A stretch of DNA of 64,000 nucleotides, taken from contig NZ_CP080332.1 in NCBI RefSeq assembly GCF_019456655.1, positions 2,542,001 to 2,606,000 of the forward strand, written 5' to 3'. The translations under genes and the position numbers were made by a program. Below, one piece after another: positions 40,342 to 50,568 of this stretch; the stretch's first letter is position 1; every line of letters starts with the position of its first letter. The notes beneath the pieces were generated by a model. The model saw nothing but the letters and a program-made list of their open reading frames with translations, was not told the origin of the DNA and ran no database searches. The stretch comes from Mycolicibacterium diernhoferi. Its GTDB lineage: Bacteria > Actinomycetota > Actinomycetes > Mycobacteriales > Mycobacteriaceae.

Positions 40342-41877
40342 GTGACTTCGATAGTGGCCGACGGTGCGTTGGGGGCCGAGCAGGGGACCCCTGGCCAGCC
40401 GCAACGCACCTATCAGGTCCGCACTTACGGCTGCCAGATGAACGTGCACGACTCCGAGCGGCTGTCCGGCCTGCTGGATGCGGCCGGCTACCGGCGCGCC
40501 CCCGAGGGCGCCGACGCCGACATCGTGGTGTTCAACACCTGCGCCGTCCGGGAGAACGCGGACAACAAGCTCTACGGCAATCTGAGCCATCTGGCTCCCC
40601 GCAAGAGCGCCGACCCGAACATGCAGATCGCGGTCGGCGGGTGCCTGGCGCAGAAGGACCGCGAGACGGTGCTCAAGAAGGCGCCCTGGGTCGACGTGGT
40701 GTTCGGTACCCACAACATCGGTTCGCTGCCGGTGCTGCTGGAACGGGCTCGCCACCGACGCGAGGCCCAGGTCGAGATCGCCGAGGCGCTGCAGGAGTTT
40801 CCGTCCGCGCTCCCGGCCTCACGCGAATCTGCTTACGCAGCTTGGGTTTCCATTTCTGTCGGCTGCAACAACACCTGCACGTTCTGCATCGTGCCCGCGC
40901 TGCGGGGTAAAGAGGTGGACCGCCGGCCCGGCGACATCCTGGCCGAGGTGGCGACCCTGGTGGACCAGGGTGTGCTCGAAGTCACGCTGCTGGGCCAGAA
41001 CGTGAACGCCTACGGGGTGTCCTTCGTCGACCCCGAGATCCCGCGCAACCGGGGTGCATTCGCCGATCTGCTGCGGGCCTGCGGGACCATCGACGGCCTG
41101 GAGCGGGTCCGCTTCACCTCACCGCATCCCGCCGAGTTCACCGACGACGTCATCGAAGCCATGGCGCAGACCCCGAATGTGTGCCCGACGCTGCACATGC
41201 CGCTGCAGTCCGGCTCCGACCGCATCCTCAAGGCGATGCGCCGCTCCTACCGGGCCGAGAAGTTCCTCGGCATCATCGACCGGGTCCGCGCCGCGATCCC
41301 GCAGGCCGCCATCACCACCGACATCATCGTCGGCTTCCCGGGCGAGACCGAGGAGGATTTCCAGGCCACCTTGGATGTGGTCCGCTCCGCCCGGTTTTCG
41401 ACTGCCTTCACCTTCCAGTACTCCAAACGTCCCGGTACCCCGGCGGCGGTGCTGGCCGACCAGCTGCCCAAAGAGGTCGTCACCGAGCGTTATCAGCGAC
41501 TCATCGAACTACAGGAGCAGATCTCGTTGCAGGAGAACCAAGCTCAAGTCGGACGGCAGGTCGAACTGCTGGTGGCCGCGGGGGAGGGCCGCAAGGACGC
41601 CGCCACGGCGCGGATGTCCGGGCGGGCCCGTGACGGCCGGCTGGTGCACTTCACCGCCGGCGGCGCCGACATCCGCCCCGGCGACATCGTCACCACCACG
41701 GTGACCCGGGCGGCCCCGCACTTCCTGGTCGCCGACGGTCCGGTGGGTTCGCACCGCCGCACCCGCGCCGGGGACGCGCACGCCGCCGGGCTTCGTCCGG
41801 TCACCGGAGTGGGTCTGGGCATGCCGGGCATCGGCGCACCGCCGGTCGCCCCCGTCACTTCGGAGTGTGGACTGTGA
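40342..41877 (+). CDS. miaB: tRNA-2-methylthio-N6-dimethylallyladenosine synthase MiaB
   Basis: 511 residues. Radical-SAM methylthiotransferase acting on A37 of tRNAs already prenylated by MiaA. The N-terminal UPF0004 domain has [14 protein letters not shown] and GGCLAQ (the auxiliary cluster Cys). The radical-SAM motif is [16 protein letters not shown] domain lies near about 400-470. The C-terminal tail is Ala/Pro-rich. GTG start chosen from the leaderless promoter geometry; ATG 40333 gives 514 residues. Overlaps the next gene by 4 nt. Confidence 0.95.
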   Translation: MTSIVADGALGAEQGTPGQPQRTYQVRTYGCQMNVHDSERLSGLLDAAGYRRAPEGADADIVVFNTCAVRENADNKLYGNLSHLAPRKSADPNMQIAVGGCLAQKDRETVLKKAPWVDVVFGTHNIGSLPVLLERARHRREAQVEIAEALQEFPSALPASRESAYAAWVSISVGCNNTCTFCIVPALRGKEVDRRPGDILAEVATLVDQGVLEVTLLGQNVNAYGVSFVDPEIPRNRGAFADLLRACGTIDGLERVRFTSPHPAEFTDDVIEAMAQTPNVCPTLHMPLQSGSDRILKAMRRSYRAEKFLGIIDRVRAAIPQAAITTDIIVGFPGETEEDFQATLDVVRSARFSTAFTFQYSKRPGTPAAVLADQLPKEVVTERYQRLIELQEQISLQENQAQVGRQVELLVAAGEGRKDAATARMSGRARDGRLVHFTAGGADIRPGDIVTTTVTRAAPHFLVADGPVGSHRRTRAGDAHAAGLRPVTGVGLGMPGIGAPPVAPVTSECGL

Positions 41878-42470
41878 GCGGCAACTCCTCGAACGGCTTC
41901 GACGATTACAAGGACGACATCGAGGCCGCCGAACGCCGCGTCGCCTCCGAGATCGACCCCGGCGCACGGGCGCTCGTGGTGGCGATCCTGGTGTTCGTCG
42001 TGCTGCTGTCATTCCTGCTGCCGCACACCGGATCCACCCGCGGGTTCGACGTGCTGGTCGGCGGTGACGCCGCCGCCGCCGACGGGATCTCGCTGCCGTC
42101 ACGGGTGTTCGTCTGGCTGGCGCTGGTGTTCAGCATCGGGTTCTCGATCCTGGCGCTGTTGACGCGACGCTGGACGCTGGCCTGGATCGCGTTGGCCGGA
42201 ACCACGGTGGCCTGCCCGGCCGGCATGCTCGCGGTGTGGTCGCGCCAGACCGCCGGCGAAGGCATGCCCGGCCCGGGGATCGGGCTGATCATCGGCTGGA
42301 TCGGTGTGCTGCTGCTGGCGTTCCACTGGGCCCGGGTGGTGTGGTCGCGCACCGCGCTGCAACTGGCCGCCGAGGCGCAGCGGCGTCAGGCCATCGCCGA
42401 GCGGCAGAACCACACGCTGCTCGACGACACGTTCCCCGACGACCGGGGCGACGAGCCGAAGCGCGACTAG
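41874..42470 (+). CDS. Conserved mycobacterial membrane protein (Rv2732c-like)
   Basis: 198 residues, GTG start in a GTGA overlap with miaB. Four hydrophobic segments are visible: about 30-48, 76-95, 102-122 and 134-152. The N-terminus [28 protein letters not shown] is acidic; the C-terminus is a charged helix ending PKRD. No function known; the gene follows miaB in many mycobacteria. Confidence 0.75.
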   Translation: MSGNSSNGFDDYKDDIEAAERRVASEIDPGARALVVAILVFVVLLSFLLPHTGSTRGFDVLVGGDAAAADGISLPSRVFVWLALVFSIGFSILALLTRRWTLAWIALAGTTVACPAGMLAVWSRQTAGEGMPGPGIGLIIGWIGVLLLAFHWARVVWSRTALQLAAEAQRRQAIAERQNHTLLDDTFPDDRGDEPKRD

Positions 42471-43843
42471 CGCTTCTTGGTGACCGCTTCTGCGGCGGTC
42501 TCCGCCCATTCCCGCCACTGCGCGGCGCTGGCCCGGGCCGCCTCGGCGTCCTTGGTCTTACCGGCCGCCTCGGCCTTCTCGGCCTGACGTTCGAACTGCT
42601 CGGCCCGCTCCCGGAACTGGTCGGCCCGGGCCTGCGCCTCGGCGTCGGGCTGGTTCGCGGTCCCGGCGTCGCGCACCTTCTTCTCCACCGCACGCAGCCG
42701 GCGCTCCAGATCGGCGGACCGCTCACGCGGCACCTTGCCGATCGCGTCCCACTTGTCGCCGATCGTCCGCAGTGCCGCCTGCGCGGCCTTCGGATCGGCG
42801 ATGTCGATGCGCTCGGCCTCGGCCAGCAACTTCTCCTTGGCCGCGGCGTTGGCCTCGAACTCGGCGTCGCGCTCCGCGTTGATGGCGTTACGCGCCTCGA
42901 AGAAGGTGTCCTGTGCCGCCTTGAACCGCGCCCACAGCGCATCGTCGACATCCTTGGCGGCCCGTCCGGCGGCCTTCCACTGCGCCAACAGATCCCGGAA
43001 GGTGGCCGCGGTACCCGACCAGTCGGTGGAATCGCTGAGGTGCTCGGCCTTCTCGCACAGGGCCTCCTTGGCCTGCCGGGCCCCGACCCGTTCGCGATCC
43101 AGTTCGGCGAAATGCGACCCACGGCGCCGGTTGAACGTCTCCCGGGCGGCCGAATACCGCTTCCACAGCGCGTCGTCGGTCTTGCGGTCCAGGCCGGTGA
43201 TGGTGCGCCACTCGTCGAGGATCGCGCGCAGCCGGTCGCCGGCGGCCTTCCACTGGCCGGTGACCTGGGCGATCTCCTCGGCCTCGGCGGCCAGCGCCTC
43301 CTTGCGGGCGGTCTGGGCGGCACGGTGCTCGTCGCGCCGCGCCCGGTCCTCGGCGGCCGCGCCGTCGGCGTGCTCGACGATCGAGGTGAGCCGCTGCTCG
43401 ACGGCGTCGACATCGCCGAGCACGGCGGCGGTCGGCAGCGTCTCCAGCAGCGCCGACGCGGCGGACTTGATCTTGCGGGCGTCGCCGCTGCCCGAGGCCA
43501 GCCGGGTCTCCAGCAGCGCCACCTCGGTGGCCAGGTCGTCGTAGCGGCGGCCGAAGTGGGCGTACGCGGCTTCGGCGTCGCCGGCCTGCCAGGACCCGAT
43601 GACCCGCTCACCGGCCGCGGTGATCAGCACGACGGTGCCGTTCTCTTCGACGCGGCCGAACCGGTGCGGATCCACCGAGGGCGGAGCCACGACAGCCGGG
43701 GCGGCGGCCGCCGCCGGGCGGGGATGGGGTGCGGGACGCGGGCCCGGCCGGGGTGCCGGTTTGGGGGTGGGCTTGGGTGCCGCCGGGGCCTGCTGTGCCG
43801 ACTCCCCGGTGGTCTCGCCGGAACCCGATTCGCTGCTGGTCAT
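42467..43843 (-). CDS. DUF349 domain-containing coiled-coil protein
   Basis: 458 residues. The N-terminal 55 residues are low-complexity Ser/Pro/Ala. The remainder contains several DUF349 repeats, each with a W-x-AAG-like core ([78 protein letters not shown]). Strong coiled-coil character. Its function is unknown. Convergent with the preceding gene (4-bp overlap). Confidence 0.85.
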   Translation of the reverse strand: MTSSESGSGETTGESAQQAPAAPKPTPKPAPRPGPRPAPHPRPAAAAAPAVVAPPSVDPHRFGRVEENGTVVLITAAGERVIGSWQAGDAEAAYAHFGRRYDDLATEVALLETRLASGSGDARKIKSAASALLETLPTAAVLGDVDAVEQRLTSIVEHADGAAAEDRARRDEHRAAQTARKEALAAEAEEIAQVTGQWKAAGDRLRAILDEWRTITGLDRKTDDALWKRYSAARETFNRRRGSHFAELDRERVGARQAKEALCEKAEHLSDSTDWSGTAATFRDLLAQWKAAGRAAKDVDDALWARFKAAQDTFFEARNAINAERDAEFEANAAAKEKLLAEAERIDIADPKAAQAALRTIGDKWDAIGKVPRERSADLERRLRAVEKKVRDAGTANQPDAEAQARADQFRERAEQFERQAEKAEAAGKTKDAEAARASAAQWREWAETAAEAVTKKR

Positions 43844-44048
43844 ATTCGTTCCTCACCCCTCCGCGCGGGCTGACCCACGCACCTGCCGCGCGACGCGGCG
43901 CCCAATAGCTTCCGTCGCTATTCAAGCAGGTCGCCTCGCGCCGTGCGCACAGCTTCGCGATGCGTGGTGTGCCGCGGTTGCGATTGGGGCCCGTTTACCG
44001 GCACCCTCAGGGCCCGGACCAGTTACAAGGCCTTTGGAGGAGAGCGGT

Positions 44049-44936
44049 TTGGACAAGGCGGATATCGCCGCGCTGTTGGCGCTCGGCGCTGCGCTGTTCG
44101 TCGCCATGGGCGACGTCATCCATCAGCGCACCGCGCATGAGGTGACCGCCGAGCCGGTCGGGCACCTGCAGCTGTTCGCGCACCTGCTGCGCGACCGCAT
44201 GTGGTGGATCGGCAGCCTGGTGTCGGCGGTCGGATTCGGCCTGCAGGCCGCGGCGCTGGGGCTGGGATCGGTGCTGCTGGTGCAGGCCCTGCTGGTCACC
44301 TCGCTGCTGTTCGCGCTGCCGCTCAACGCCCGGGCCAACCACCATCGGGTGAGCCGATTCGAGTGGACCTGGGCGGTGCTGTTGGCGACATCGGTGGTGG
44401 TCATCGTGACCGTCGGCAACCCCACCGCCGGGCAGGCGCGGGCCGGCTCGGAGGTCTGGCTGGCGGTGGCCGCGGTGCTCGGGCCGGTGCTGGTGGGGTG
44501 CGTCATCGGCGCGCGGATCCTCAGCGGCAGCAAGGCGAGCGCGATCCTGCTGGCCTGCGTCTCGGGGGCGCTGTGGGGCCTGTTCGCGATCCTGACCAAA
44601 GGGGTGGTCGACCGGCTGGGCAATGGGCTGTGGGCGGTGCTCAGCGCCCCGGAGCTCTATGCGTGGGCGGTGGTGGCGGTGGTCGGCACGGCTTATCAGC
44701 AGGCAGCGTTCCGGGCCGGCTCGATGACCGCCTCCCTGCCGACGATGACGGTCGTCGAGCCGGTGGTGGCCTCGGTGCTCGGTGTGGTGGTGCTCGGCGA
44801 GACGCTGCGGCCGGGCGAGTCCGGCTGGATCACCCTGGCGGTGGCGTTCACGGTGATGGTGGTCGCCACGCTGGCGCTGGCCCGCGGCGAGGCGGGCTGG
44901 GCCGCGAAGCCCGATGTCGGCAAGGCGATAGCGTGA
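44049..44936 (+). CDS. DMT family transporter / integral membrane protein
   Basis: 295 residues with about nine to ten membrane helices, EamA/DMT-like (LLVQALLVTSLLFALPLNAR; VVEPVVASVLGVVVLGE near the end). TTG start preceded by GGAGGAGAG. It corresponds to the Rv2729c position. The 205 bp upstream holds no gene; an AATAGC-N7-GCTATT inverted repeat lies there at 43904-43922. Substrate unknown. Confidence 0.8.
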   Translation: MDKADIAALLALGAALFVAMGDVIHQRTAHEVTAEPVGHLQLFAHLLRDRMWWIGSLVSAVGFGLQAAALGLGSVLLVQALLVTSLLFALPLNARANHHRVSRFEWTWAVLLATSVVVIVTVGNPTAGQARAGSEVWLAVAAVLGPVLVGCVIGARILSGSKASAILLACVSGALWGLFAILTKGVVDRLGNGLWAVLSAPELYAWAVVAVVGTAYQQAAFRAGSMTASLPTMTVVEPVVASVLGVVVLGETLRPGESGWITLAVAFTVMVVATLALARGEAGWAAKPDVGKAIA

Positions 44937-44940
44937 TGGC

Positions 44941-45621
44941 GTGTTGGCTGCCATTGCACTGATTCCCTCGGCGCCGGTGCTGGTGCCCGAACTCGCCGGT
45001 GCGGCGGCGGCCGAGGTGGCGGATCTGCGCGCGGCCGTGCTCGCCGCGGCGGCGGTGTTGCCGGCGCGCTGGATCGCCGTCGGTGCGGGGCCGGAGGACG
45101 CCAACATCGGGGCGCACTCGGTCGGGACCTTCGCCGGCTACGGCGTCGACGTCCCGGTCCGGTTGGCACCCGAGGCCACCGGACCGGTCACCGAGCTACC
45201 GCTGTGTGCGCTGATGGCGGGCTGGGTGCGCGCGCAGGTGGCACCGGAGGCCGTCGTCGACGTCTGCGCCTACCGGGCCGAGCACGGCGCGGACACCGCC
45301 CTGGCCTGCGGACGCGCGTTGCGCGCGGAGATCGACGCGAGCGACCAGCCGGTCGGGGTGCTGGTGGTCGCCGACGGCTGCAACACGCTGACCGCTTCGG
45401 CGCCCGGCGGGTTCGACCCCGCCGCCGCGGCCGTGCAGGACGCCCTCGACGATGCGCTGGCCGCCGGTGACGCGGCGGCGCTGGCCGATCTGCCGGCTCA
45501 GGTGGTGGGCCGGGTGGCCTATCAGGTGCTGGCCGGGCTGTGTGCCCCGGCGGCGGCCGACCAGCTCTACCGCGGTGCGCCCTACGGCGTCGGGTACTTC
45601 GCGGGTACCTGGCGCCCGTGA
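44941..45621 (+). CDS. Class III extradiol dioxygenase-like protein (Rv2728c-like)
   Basis: 226 residues, GTG start, 4 bp after the transporter gene. N-terminal [16 protein letters not shown] and [20 protein letters not shown] resemble LigB-superfamily proteins. The metal-binding His residues of active LigB enzymes are not obvious, so catalysis is doubtful. The stop overlaps the miaA GTG. Conserved next to miaA in mycobacteria; function unknown. Confidence 0.7.
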   Translation: MLAAIALIPSAPVLVPELAGAAAAEVADLRAAVLAAAAVLPARWIAVGAGPEDANIGAHSVGTFAGYGVDVPVRLAPEATGPVTELPLCALMAGWVRAQVAPEAVVDVCAYRAEHGADTALACGRALRAEIDASDQPVGVLVVADGCNTLTASAPGGFDPAAAAVQDALDDALAAGDAAALADLPAQVVGRVAYQVLAGLCAPAAADQLYRGAPYGVGYFAGTWRP

Positions 45622-46535
45622 CCGCGCCGCTGCGTCCCGTCGCCGTCATCGGCCCGACGGGAACCGGAAAGTCGGCATTGGCGCTGACCCTGGCCGAGCG
45701 CCTGGGCGGGGAGATCGTCAACGCCGACGCCATGCAGTTCTACCGGGGCATGGACATCGGGACCGCCAAACTGGCGCCCGACCAGCGCCGCGGCATCGCC
45801 CACCATCAGCTCGACGTGCTCGAGGTCACCGAGAACGCCTCGGTCGCGCGGTACCAGGAGAGCGCGGCCGCCGACATCGAGGCGATCATGGCCCGCGGTG
45901 CGGTCCCGCTGATCGTCGGCGGATCCATGCTCTACATCCAGTCGCTGCTGGACCAGTGGTCGTTCCCGGCCACCGATCCGGCGGTGCGGGCCCGCTGGGA
46001 GGCCCGCCTCGCCGAGGTCGGGGTCGGCGCCCTGCACGCCGAGCTGACCCGGGTCGACCCCGCCGCCGGTGCCGCGATCCTGGACACCGACGGCCGCCGC
46101 ATCGTGCGGGCGTTGGAGGTCGTGGAGATCACCGGTCAACCGTTCGCCGCCTCGGCACCGCGTATCGGTACTCCGCGCTGGAACACCGTGATCATTGGAT
46201 TGGACTGGGACACAGCGGTTCTCGACGAACGGCTGGCTCAGCGCACCGACTCCATGTTCGAGGACGGCCTGGTCGAGGAGGTGACCGGGCTGATCGGGCG
46301 CGGCCTGCGCGACGGGGTGACGGCCTCGCGGGCCCTGGGTTACGCCCAGGTGCTGGCGGCCCTCGACGCCGGGGACGACCCGGACAACGCGGCGGCCCGG
46401 ACCGCGACGTTCATCGGCACCCGCCGCTACGTGCGGCGGCAGCGGTCCTGGTTCCGTCGCGATCACCGGGTGCACTGGCTCGACGGTTCGGCGCCGGACC
46501 TGGCCGACGCCGCGCTGCGTATCCTGGACAGGTGA
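45618..46535 (+). CDS. miaA: tRNA dimethylallyltransferase MiaA
   Basis: 305 residues. It prenylates A37 of UNN-reading tRNAs with DMAPP, producing MiaB's substrate. P-loop [26 protein letters not shown] and [11 protein letters not shown] are all typical; [11 protein letters not shown] and [15 protein letters not shown] lie in the C-terminal part. GTG start overlapping the preceding stop; the stop overlaps dapF in the same way, so miaA-dapF are coupled. Confidence 0.96.
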   Translation: MTAPLRPVAVIGPTGTGKSALALTLAERLGGEIVNADAMQFYRGMDIGTAKLAPDQRRGIAHHQLDVLEVTENASVARYQESAAADIEAIMARGAVPLIVGGSMLYIQSLLDQWSFPATDPAVRARWEARLAEVGVGALHAELTRVDPAAGAAILDTDGRRIVRALEVVEITGQPFAASAPRIGTPRWNTVIIGLDWDTAVLDERLAQRTDSMFEDGLVEEVTGLIGRGLRDGVTASRALGYAQVLAALDAGDDPDNAAARTATFIGTRRYVRRQRSWFRRDHRVHWLDGSAPDLADAALRILDR

Positions 46536-47413
46536 AACCCGCCATTGCATTCGCGAAGGGGCACGGCACCCAGAACGACTTCGTCGTGCTGCCCGACCCC
46601 GATGCCGCGCTCGCGCTGACCCCCGACTGGGTGGCCGCGCTGTGCGACCGGCGCCGTGGCCTGGGCGCCGACGGTGTGCTGCGGGTGACGACGGCCGGCG
46701 CGGCCGCCGCGGCGGGCGTGTTCGCCGCGCTGCCCGAGGGGGTGGTCGCCTCGGATTGGTACATGGACTACCGCAACGCCGACGGATCCATCGCGCAGAT
46801 GTGCGGGAACGGTGTCCGGGTGTTCGCCCATTACCTGCGGGCATCCGGGTTGGAGAGCCGAGACGAATTCGTGGTCGGCTCATTGGCCGGTCCGCGGCCG
46901 GTGGTGGTGCACGGCTTCAACCCCGAGGATCCCACGCACGCCGAGGTCACCGTGGACATGGGCAAGGCCAACCGGCTGGGCGCCGGTTCGGCGGTGGTCG
47001 GCGGGCGGACCTTCACCGGACTCGGTGTCGACGTCGGCAACCCGCACCTGGCGTGCGTCACCGACCTGAGTGCGGCGGAGTTGGCGGCCCTGGACGTCGC
47101 CGCGCCGGTCTCCTTCGACTCCGCCCAGTTCCCGGAGGGCGTCAACGTGGAGATCGTGGCGGTGTCGGCTGCTGACGCGGTGGACATGCGCGTGCACGAA
47201 CGTGGTGTCGGTGAAACCCGCTCCTGCGGTACCGGAACCGTGGCCGCCGCGCTGGCGGTGCTGGCGCACGCGGGGCAGGACACCGGATCGCTGCGGGTGC
47301 GGATCCCCGGGGGCGAGGTCACCGTCACGATCACCGAAGCGACCAGTTACCTGCGCGGACCGTCGGTCCTCGTCGCGCATGGTGAACTGGCAGGAAATTA
47401 TTCGGGTGCATGA
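46532..47413 (+). CDS. dapF: Diaminopimelate epimerase
   Basis: 293 residues. It converts LL-DAP to meso-DAP for lysine and peptidoglycan. The two catalytic Cys are in MCGNGVR and [20 protein letters not shown] is the N-terminal motif and [11 protein letters not shown] the substrate loop. A long frame open upstream is not coding. GTG start overlapping the miaA stop (GTGA). Confidence 0.97.
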   Translation: MKPAIAFAKGHGTQNDFVVLPDPDAALALTPDWVAALCDRRRGLGADGVLRVTTAGAAAAAGVFAALPEGVVASDWYMDYRNADGSIAQMCGNGVRVFAHYLRASGLESRDEFVVGSLAGPRPVVVHGFNPEDPTHAEVTVDMGKANRLGAGSAVVGGRTFTGLGVDVGNPHLACVTDLSAAELAALDVAAPVSFDSAQFPEGVNVEIVAVSAADAVDMRVHERGVGETRSCGTGTVAAALAVLAHAGQDTGSLRVRIPGGEVTVTITEATSYLRGPSVLVAHGELAGNYSGA

Positions 47414-47446
47414 CCGCGGGTCGGCATGCCACCATCGAAAGAACTT

Positions 47447-48847
47447 ATGACTGAACCTGACTACATTCCAAGCACCGGCGAACTGGCTCTCGAGGACCGC
47501 GCGGCACTGCGCCGGGTGGCCGGGCTGTCCACCGAACTCACCGACATCTCCGAAGTCGAATACCGCCAGCTCCGCCTGGAGCGGGTGGTGCTCGTCGGAG
47601 TGTGGACCGAGGGCACCGCGGCCGACGTCGACGCGAGCATGGCCGAACTCGCGGCGCTGGCCGAGACCGCGGGCTCGGAGGTCCTCGAGGGCCTCGTGCA
47701 GCGCCGCGACAAACCCGACGCCTCGACCTACATCGGCTCCGGCAAGGCCATCGAACTGCGCGACATCGTCACCGCCACCGGCGCGGACACCGTCATCTGC
47801 GACGGTGAGCTCAGCCCCGCCCAGCTCAACTCGCTGGAGAAGGTGGTCAAGGTCAAGGTCATCGACCGGACCGCGCTGATCCTGGACATCTTCGCCCAGC
47901 ACGCGACCTCGGCCGAGGGTAAGGCCCAGGTGGCCTACGCGCAGATGGAGTACATGCTGCCCCGGCTGCGCGGCTGGGGTGAATCGATGTCGCGGCAGGG
48001 CGGTGGCGCCGGCGGTAGCAGCGGCGGGGTCGGTACCCGCGGCCCCGGTGAGACCAAGATCGAGACCGATCGCCGCCGGATCCGCGAGCGGATGTCCAAG
48101 CTGCGCCGCGAGATCAAGGAGATGAAGAAGATCCGCGACACCCAGCGGGGGAGCCGGCGGCGCAGCGACGTCGCCGCGCTGGCCATCGTCGGGTACACCA
48201 ACGCGGGCAAGTCGAGTCTGCTCAACGCGCTGACCGGCGCGGGTGTCCTGGTGGAGAACGCGTTGTTCGCCACGCTGGAACCCACTACGCGCCGTGGGCA
48301 ATTCGAGGACGGGCGACCGTTCGTGCTCACCGACACGGTGGGATTCGTGCGGCATCTGCCCACCCAGCTGGTGGAGGCGTTCCGCTCGACGCTGGAAGAG
48401 GTGGCCGACGCGGAACTGCTCATCCACGTGGTGGACGGATCCGATGTGAACCCGCTGGCCCAGATCACCGCGGTTCGCCACGTCGTCAACGACGTCGTCG
48501 CCGAGTACGGGATCGCCCCGCCGCCGGAACTGTTGGTGGTCAACAAGATCGACGCGGCCGGCGATCTGGCGCTGGCGCAGTTGCGCCGGGCCCTGCCGGA
48601 TGCGGTCTTCGTGTCCGCGCGCACCGGTGAGGGGCTCGACCAGCTGCGCACCCGGTTGACCGAACTGGTGGAACCCAGCGATGCCTTCGTGGACGTGACC
48701 CTGCCGTATGACCGCGGTGACCTCGTGGCCCGGGTGCATGCCGAGGGCCGGATCGACACCACCGAGCACACCGAACAGGGCACCAAGATCACGGCGAGGG
48801 TGCCGGCTGCGCTGGCCGCCGGCCTGCGCGAGTTCAGTAACTGGTAG
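47447..48847 (+). CDS. hflX: Ribosome-associated GTPase HflX
   Basis: 466 residues from ATG 47447; ATG 47426 gives 473. HflX splits stalled ribosomes. The N-terminal HflX domain ends in a Gly-rich linker (GGGAGGSSGGVGTRGPGETKIETDRRRI), with coiled-coil helices after it. G motifs: GYTNAGKSSLLNAL, DTVGF, NKID and SARTG. GAAAG precedes the chosen ATG. It is followed by a strong hairpin. Confidence 0.95.
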   Translation: MTEPDYIPSTGELALEDRAALRRVAGLSTELTDISEVEYRQLRLERVVLVGVWTEGTAADVDASMAELAALAETAGSEVLEGLVQRRDKPDASTYIGSGKAIELRDIVTATGADTVICDGELSPAQLNSLEKVVKVKVIDRTALILDIFAQHATSAEGKAQVAYAQMEYMLPRLRGWGESMSRQGGGAGGSSGGVGTRGPGETKIETDRRRIRERMSKLRREIKEMKKIRDTQRGSRRRSDVAALAIVGYTNAGKSSLLNALTGAGVLVENALFATLEPTTRRGQFEDGRPFVLTDTVGFVRHLPTQLVEAFRSTLEEVADAELLIHVVDGSDVNPLAQITAVRHVVNDVVAEYGIAPPPELLVVNKIDAAGDLALAQLRRALPDAVFVSARTGEGLDQLRTRLTELVEPSDAFVDVTLPYDRGDLVARVHAEGRIDTTEHTEQGTKITARVPAALAAGLREFSNW

Positions 48848-48852
48848 TTGCA

Positions 48853-48911
48853 CGGGCAGGCGCGCCGTCTCGGCGAATCCCCCGGATTTCAAGGGGCGGC
48901 GCGCCTGCCCG
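48853..48911. terminator. Bidirectional hairpin terminator between hflX and the PE-PPE gene
   Basis: CGGGCAGGCGCGCCG (48853-48867) is perfectly complementary to 48897-48911, giving a 15-bp GC stem with a 29-nt loop. No T-tract follows, as is common for mycobacterial terminators. It sits between two convergent genes and would serve both. Confidence 0.75.
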
Positions 48912-48917
48912 CGCCGG

Positions 48918-50423
48918 TCAGGCGGCCTGATCCGCGCTGTCGGCCGACGGGGAATCCGGCGCCTCGGAGGAATCCTCGCCGGACTCCGTCTCGGCCTCGG
49001 ACTCAGGCTCGGACTCAGGCTCGGCCTCGGTCTCGGGCGCGGTCTCGATTTCCGTCAGCTCCTCGACCTCCGCCAGCTCCTCAGGCGCCGACGCGGATCG
49101 GGTGCCGGTCCGCGCGCTCAGCACGCTGCGCGGTGCCGTCCGGGCCTCGGCGAGCGCGGCGCGCTTCTCGGCGCGGGTCGGTTCGGCGGGGGCGGCCGCA
49201 TCGAGGTCGGCGGCGGGGGCAGTCTCATCGACGTCGGTGTTCACCGCCGCAACTCTCCCGCCATCGGGGGACTCCGAGCGACGGTCCTGCGGTTCCTGCT
49301 GCACCGCCGGGCGCTTACCGAACGCGTCGCGGAATCCCTGGCCCAGCGCCTCGATGACGTCGCGGGTCAGGGTGATCGGATTGATCCGGGGGATGAGCCG
49401 GAATGGTGCGGGCACACCGTAGCTCAGTGTCCGGTCGTAGCCGGTCTCGATCAGTACCTCCAGTACCGGGCTGAGCAGCGTGACGATCGGGTTGATCAGG
49501 AAACCGGTTCCGGTGGCCTTCGCGAACTGCAGGAACGGGCGCACGATCGGCAACGTCTTGGTCGGGATGGTGATGTAGCGGGTGTCGCCGTAGTCCTGCC
49601 AGTTGTCCTCGTCGGCGAGTTGTTCGGCCAGTTCCTCCGGGGTGTAGCCGTCGGGCAGCTCGCCGGGATAGCTCTTCGCGTTGGGGGCCAGGTAGGTGCC
49701 GTGTACGTACACGAACCCGGCGATCGCGTTGAGCACCGCCAGCGCGTTGAGCGGGTATATCGGGAAGTCGGAGACACCGCCGTAGCGGAAGGAGATGTCG
49801 GTGGCGCAGATGTGATCGCAGGTGTCCGTCGGCGCCGGCAATCCGAAGGTGACGTCCAGGATCGGCACGTGCCCCAGGAACGCCAGCCGCTCGAACAGGC
49901 CGCCGTTGGGGCGATTGGGGTTTCCGATCATCACGAAGGACAGGTAGGTCTGGTCCTTGGGCAGATAGGACAGGTTGCGTTTCTGCCGGCTGACGATGTT
50001 GCCGCCCTGCGAATAGCCGAACAGCACGACCGGCTCACCGGGCTTCTGCACCAAGGTGTTCACCAGCGTCGAGTTCAGATTGGCCAACCCCTCACCGGTG
50101 GACACGTCCCATTTGGCGCCGCGCAGTCCGCCCCAGCCGGGCAGCGGGAAGGGCCAGAACTGGGCGGGATAGTCGATGCCCTGCAGCGCGCAGTCGTTCT
50201 CCGCGGTGCAGGCCGGGTTGAACGGCGAGATGTAGTAATCGCGGGCGTTCTCCAGATAGCCGCCGACGATGTTGGCGTTCGGTGTGCCGGTGCCCGGCAC
50301 GATCAGTGCGGTGGCGGCCAGCGCCACGGCCAACGACAGCGTCGAGGCGACGGTGACGATGACGGCGGCCAACAGCGCCAGCGCGGTTGTGATCGATGTG
50401 CGTGCGATCTGGGCGATACGCAT
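48918..50423 (-). CDS. Secreted PE-PPE-domain serine hydrolase
   Basis: 501 residues. A hydrophobic N-terminal segment (about 11-41) is a signal or anchor. The PE-PPE alpha/beta-hydrolase domain follows: LIVPGTGTPNA, nucleophile GYSQGG with S138, and ATDISFRYGGVSDFPIYPLNALAVLNAIAGFVYVHGTYL. The C-terminal ~120 residues are low-complexity Glu/Ala/Ser-rich with EAEPESEPESEAE repeats. It lacks PE or PPE N-terminal domains, as in most fast growers. Such proteins hydrolyse short-chain esters or trehalose lipids; the substrate is unknown. Confidence 0.85.
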   Translation of the reverse strand: MRIAQIARTSITTALALLAAVIVTVASTLSLAVALAATALIVPGTGTPNANIVGGYLENARDYYISPFNPACTAENDCALQGIDYPAQFWPFPLPGWGGLRGAKWDVSTGEGLANLNSTLVNTLVQKPGEPVVLFGYSQGGNIVSRQKRNLSYLPKDQTYLSFVMIGNPNRPNGGLFERLAFLGHVPILDVTFGLPAPTDTCDHICATDISFRYGGVSDFPIYPLNALAVLNAIAGFVYVHGTYLAPNAKSYPGELPDGYTPEELAEQLADEDNWQDYGDTRYITIPTKTLPIVRPFLQFAKATGTGFLINPIVTLLSPVLEVLIETGYDRTLSYGVPAPFRLIPRINPITLTRDVIEALGQGFRDAFGKRPAVQQEPQDRRSESPDGGRVAAVNTDVDETAPAADLDAAAPAEPTRAEKRAALAEARTAPRSVLSARTGTRSASAPEELAEVEELTEIETAPETEAEPESEPESEAETESGEDSSEAPDSPSADSADQAA

Positions 50424-50515
50424 CTGCCACCCCCGGGTCGGTGAGTGCGTCTCAGGTTTCCCACGGATCGTCGCACCACACGAGTTGAGGGGCGGGTAAA
50501 CCGCCGAATTGAAAG

Positions 50516-50530
50516 TAGAATCTCATTCTA
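50516..50530. promoter_or_regulatory. Palindromic operator candidate upstream of the thiolase-like operon
   Basis: TAGAATCTCATTCTA is a perfect inverted repeat (TAGAAT-N3-ATTCTA), 38 bp before the start of the first operon gene. The operon ends in a TetR-type regulator, which is the obvious candidate to bind it. Not a KstR or KstR2 consensus as I know them. Confidence 0.5.
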
Positions 50531-50568
50531 ATAACGTCCGTCGGAGATCCGGATGGAGGGAGCGTCAC

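Noticed and set aside
43904..43922. AATAGC-N7-GCTATT inverted repeat upstream of the DMT transporter
   Set aside because: Short arms, far from both start codons, and no nearby regulator; recorded in the gene entry only.
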